From SZUA-186 sp041552135 (GTDB lineage: Bacteria; Pseudomonadota; Gammaproteobacteria; UBA9214): DNA of 7,944 nt. The notes under the pieces are model-generated. The model saw nothing but the letters and a program-made list of their open reading frames with translations, did no database searches and was not told where the DNA came from. A program made the translations under genes and the position numbers. Positions 5,729 to 7,944 of the stretch are shown here, one piece after another (within the stretch, counting starts at the first letter, position 1; every line of letters begins with the position of its first letter). The stretch is taken from the NCBI GenBank assembly GCA_041552135.1, contig JBFELL010000137.1:1-7944 (forward strand), in the 5' to 3' direction.

Positions 5729-5736
5729 CGCCATAT
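5708..5736 (+). promoter_or_regulatory. Sigma-32 (heat-shock) type promoter of htpG
   Basis: CTTGAAA (5708-5714) is a perfect match to the sigma-32 -35 consensus. After 14 bp comes CGCCATAT (5729-5736), which matches the -10 consensus CCCCATNT except at its second base. The -35 element lies inside the last codons of ogt and the -10 begins just after its stop. Transcription would start near 5743, about 55 bases before the htpG start codon. htpG is a classical member of the RpoH regulon in E. coli, which supports the call. Confidence 0.8.
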
Positions 5737-5746
5737 GGGCTTGGTA

Positions 5747-5763
5747 CCGGCCTGCGGGGCCGG
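5747..5763 (+). promoter_or_regulatory. GC-rich hairpin in the htpG leader
   Basis: CCGGCC (5747-5752) pairs with GGCCGG (5758-5763) around a TGCGG loop. It lies at the very 5' end of the predicted htpG transcript and 17 bp before the GGAGG ribosome site (5781-5785). No T-tract follows, so it is probably not a terminator for ogt. It may stabilise the 5' end of the message. It does not cover the ribosome site, so there is no direct sign of an RNA thermometer. Confidence 0.4.
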
Positions 5764-5797
5764 AGCGACTGACTGAACCTGGAGGACAACCGGTAAC

Positions 5798-7684
5798 ATG
5801 AGTGTAGATACCCAGAAGGAAACCCTGGAATTTCAGGCCGAGGTGAAGCAGCTGCTGCACCTCATGATCCACTCCCTGTATTCGAACAAGGAAATCTTCC
5901 TGCGCGAACTGATTTCCAACGGCTCCGATGCCTGCGACAAGCTGCGCTTCGAGGCCCTTGCCAATGACACGCTCTACGAGGACGACCCCAATCTTCGGCT
6001 GCGCGTGACATTCGACCCGGATGCGCGCACCGTGACGGTGACCGACAACGGTATCGGCATGACCCGGGACGAGGTTGCCGATAACATCGGCACCATCGCC
6101 AAATCGGGCACGAGGCAGTTCTTCGAGTCACTGACCGGCGACCAGGCCAGTGACGCCCAGCTGATCGGCCAGTTCGGCGTCGGTTTCTACTCCGCATTCA
6201 TCATCGCCGAGCGGGTGAGCCTGACGACCCGCCGTGCCGGCCTGTCGGCGGAGCAGGGCGTGCGCTGGGAGTCCGATGGCAGCGGCAACTACACGCTGGA
6301 GACCGTGGCGCGTGATGCGCACGGCACACAGGTGGTGCTGCACCTGCGCGAGGGCGAGGACGAGTTCCTCGATGCCTTCCGGCTGCGCAATATCATCCAC
6401 AAGTACTCCGACCACATCCCGCTACCCATCGAGATGCTGTCGCAGGACGAGGAGAAAAAGGACGAGTTCGAGGCGGTCAACAAGGCCTCGGCCCTATGGA
6501 CCCGCCCGCGCAGCGAAATCACGGACGAGGAGTATAAGGAGTTCTACAAGCATGTGGCGCATGACTTCGAGGACCCGATGAAATGGGTCCACAGCAGCGT
6601 CGAGGGTACGCAATCCTACAAGTCACTGTTCTACATTCCGTCGCGCGCACCGTTCGATCTCTACGACCGTGACAACCGGCACGGTATCAAGCTGTACGTG
6701 CGCCGCGTCTTCATCATGGACGACGCCGAGCAGCTGATGCCGTACTACCTGCGTTTTGTGCGCGGTCTGGTCGATTCGGACGATCTGCCGCTGAACGTGT
6801 CGCGCGAGATCCTGCAGCACAACAAGCTGATCGACACCATCCGTGGCGGTTCGATCAAGAAGGTGCTGGGCGTCCTGGAGGGTATGGCAAGGGACGAGCC
6901 GGAAACCTACACGGCCTTCTGGAAGGAATTCGGCAACGTCCTCAAGGAGGGGCCGGGCGAGGACTTCGCCAACCGCGAGCGTATCGCAAAACTGCTGCGC
7001 TTTGCCTCCACGCAGCGGGACACGGACGAGCAGGTCGTCTCCCTGGACGACTACATCGGCCGCATGAAAGAGGGGCAGGAGAAGATCTACTTTGTCACCG
7101 CTGACAGTTTCGCGGCGGCAAAGAACAGCCCTCACCTGCAGGTGTTCCGCCGCAAGGATATCGAGGTGCTGCTGCTGTCCGACCGCGTCGACGAATGGCT
7201 GGTCTCGCACCTGACCGAGTTCGACGGCAAGCCGCTGGTCTCGGTTGCGAAGGGGGAACTTGATCTGGATGCACTCGCCGACGAGGACGAGAAGGAAGCG
7301 GCGAAAAAGACCGAGGGTGAATATGCCGAACTGGTGAAACGCATGCAGGAAGTGCTCGGAGAGAAGGTCAAGGAGGTCCGCGTCAGCCAGCGCCTGACCG
7401 ATTCGCCGTCCTGCCTGGTCACGGACGAGCAGGACATGGCCGTGCACCTGCAGCGACTGCTGAAGCAGGCCGGCCAGCAGGTGCCGGAATCCAGGCCCAT
7501 CCTGGAGATAAATCCGGGGCACGCACTGGTCAGCCGCCTGAAGGACGAGACCGCAGAGGCGCGCTTCGCCGACTGGTCGCATATCCTGTTCGACCAGGCG
7601 CTGCTCAGCGAGGGCGGCCAGCTGGAGGACCCGGTCAGTTTCGTCAACCGGTTGAACGGGCTGCTCAGGGACGTGACCGTTTAG
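5798..7684 (+). CDS. htpG: Molecular chaperone HtpG (bacterial Hsp90)
   Basis: HtpG is a cytosolic, ATP-driven homodimeric chaperone that remodels client proteins, often together with DnaK, under heat and other stress. The 628-residue product matches the family (E. coli 624). The N-terminal GHKL ATPase domain shows FLRELISNGSDACDKLRF (34-51, catalytic Glu E37, Mg-binding N41), DNGIGM (83-88), IGTIAKSGT (97-105) and the lid motif IGQFGVGFYSAF (123-134). The middle domain holds KWVHSSVEGTQSY, LYVRRVFIMDDAEQLMPYYL and LPLNVSREILQ, with R336 as the ATP-sensing arginine. The C-terminal dimerisation domain ends near LLRDVTV. No charged linker or MEEVD tail is present, as expected for bacteria. A common Ala in SNASDA is Gly here. 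The ATG at 5798 has GGAGG at 5781-5785, a rather long 12 bp away. Expression is probably driven by the sigma-32 promoter at 5708-5736. Confidence 0.98.
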   Translation: MSVDTQKETLEFQAEVKQLLHLMIHSLYSNKEIFLRELISNGSDACDKLRFEALANDTLYEDDPNLRLRVTFDPDARTVTVTDNGIGMTRDEVADNIGTIAKSGTRQFFESLTGDQASDAQLIGQFGVGFYSAFIIAERVSLTTRRAGLSAEQGVRWESDGSGNYTLETVARDAHGTQVVLHLREGEDEFLDAFRLRNIIHKYSDHIPLPIEMLSQDEEKKDEFEAVNKASALWTRPRSEITDEEYKEFYKHVAHDFEDPMKWVHSSVEGTQSYKSLFYIPSRAPFDLYDRDNRHGIKLYVRRVFIMDDAEQLMPYYLRFVRGLVDSDDLPLNVSREILQHNKLIDTIRGGSIKKVLGVLEGMARDEPETYTAFWKEFGNVLKEGPGEDFANRERIAKLLRFASTQRDTDEQVVSLDDYIGRMKEGQEKIYFVTADSFAAAKNSPHLQVFRRKDIEVLLLSDRVDEWLVSHLTEFDGKPLVSVAKGELDLDALADEDEKEAAKKTEGEYAELVKRMQEVLGEKVKEVRVSQRLTDSPSCLVTDEQDMAVHLQRLLKQAGQQVPESRPILEINPGHALVSRLKDETAEARFADWSHILFDQALLSEGGQLEDPVSFVNRLNGLLRDVTV

Positions 7685-7698
7685 CGTCCACGACAGGG

Positions 7699-7732
7699 GA
7701 TCCGTAAACCCCCCGCCTTCAGGCGGCGGATC
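7699..7732 (+). repeat. Two-part inverted repeat after htpG
   Basis: The inner stem CCGCCT (7713-7718) pairs with AGGCGG (7721-7726) around TC. The outer stem GATCCG (7699-7704) pairs with CGGATC (7727-7732), directly continuing the inner one on the right and separated by TAAACCCC on the left. It starts 14 bp after the htpG stop and may mark the 3' end of its transcript, but no T-tract follows, so a classical terminator cannot be claimed. A remnant of a small mobile-element end is another possibility I cannot test. Confidence 0.45.
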
Positions 7733-7790
7733 AGAATGTATGGAAAGGCTATTCAGAATACATATTGGCCCGAATGTTAAAAGACGTATT

Positions 7791-7889
7791 CCTTCTCCCT
7801 GCGGGAGAAGGCCAGGATGAGGGGATATGAATCAGGAAGAGGCGCTTTATATGATCCCCTTTCCCCGGCCCTCTCCCTGAGGGAGAGGG
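7791..7889. repeat. Pair of REP-like hairpins in opposite orientation (BIME-like)
   Basis: Unit A has stem CCTTCTCCC (7791-7799) and GGGAGAAGG (7803-7811) with loop TGC, followed by a GGATGAGGGGAT tail. Unit B has stem CCCTCTCCC (7869-7877) and GGGAGAGGG (7881-7889) with loop TGA, preceded by ATCCCCTTTCCCC. The reverse complement of unit B, tail included, aligns with unit A with only a few differences, so these are two copies of one element facing each other across about 30 bp (7825-7854). This is the layout of bacterial interspersed mosaic elements. CCCTCTCCC/GGGAGAGGG stems with this kind of tail are a commonly seen intergenic repeat type in proteobacteria. There is no T-tract. Likely roles are mRNA 3' protection or protein binding. 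Confidence 0.75.
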
Positions 7890-7893
7890 GCTT

Positions 7894-7930
7894 GATCGGC
7901 CGACTGGCCGATCCATCCGGCTTTCAGCCG
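7894..7930. repeat. Two adjacent hairpins at the right edge
   Basis: GATCGGCC (7894-7901) pairs perfectly with GGCCGATC (7906-7913) around GACT. Five bases further CGGCT (7918-7922) pairs with AGCCG (7926-7930) around TTC. Neither is followed by a T run. They lie right beside the REP-like pair and may be part of the same repeat cluster. No gene was seen between the htpG stop and the window end. Confidence 0.5.
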
Positions 7931-7944
7931 TAACCTGAAGCCAC

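Noticed and set aside
1..7944. CRISPR array, rRNA, tRNA, integrase, toxin-antitoxin or defence genes
   Set aside because: No regularly spaced direct repeats, no RNA gene signatures and no such coding regions were seen on either strand.

Overview
The window is a conserved housekeeping locus of a gammaproteobacterium. Gene order is ypjD (divergent) | ffh | rpsP-rimM-trmD-rplS | ogt | htpG, and the first six genes match the arrangement known from Escherichia coli. Coding DNA looks GC-rich (around 60-65% by eye). The proteins resemble enterobacterial homologues but are clearly distinct from them. This suggests a GC-rich, possibly environmental gammaproteobacterium such as a Chromatiales-type lineage. 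That placement is inference; no marker here fixes the genus.

Layout. Bases 1-284 hold a mobile-element-like repeat region: an 18-bp terminal inverted repeat (17/18 matching) flanked on both sides by CTAG, with a long imperfect palindrome inside and the end of a second, related unit abutting on the left. Its right border coincides with the stop codon of ypjD (minus strand, 281-1087), which encodes a membrane protein of the cytochrome c assembly/CcsA-like family. Reading the other way is ffh (1240-2607), the SRP GTPase. A 608-bp gap of lower GC follows, with stem-loops but no convincing gene. A strong ribosomal-type promoter (3116-3143) then starts the trmD operon: rpsP (S16), rimM (16S maturation factor), trmD (tRNA m1G37 methyltransferase) and rplS (L19). 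The operon ends in a UUCG-capped intrinsic terminator. A TTG-initiated methylguanine-DNA methyltransferase gene (ogt-like) comes next. Its last codons carry a heat-shock (sigma-32) type promoter for htpG (5798-7684), the bacterial Hsp90. The last 260 bp hold several hairpins and a pair of REP-like elements in opposite orientation (BIME-like).

Functional theme. Ffh targets nascent membrane proteins to the membrane. The trmD operon supplies one small-subunit protein, one large-subunit protein, a 30S assembly factor and a tRNA modification enzyme that guards the reading frame. HtpG handles proteins under stress, and the ogt product repairs alkylated DNA. The locus is about translation, protein export and protein quality control.

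No undescribed multi-gene system was found. The points most worth checking are the CTAG-bounded element at the ypjD stop codon, the ACHR (rather than PCHR) active-site motif in the alkyltransferase, the sigma-32 promoter embedded in ogt, and the REP pair at the right end.
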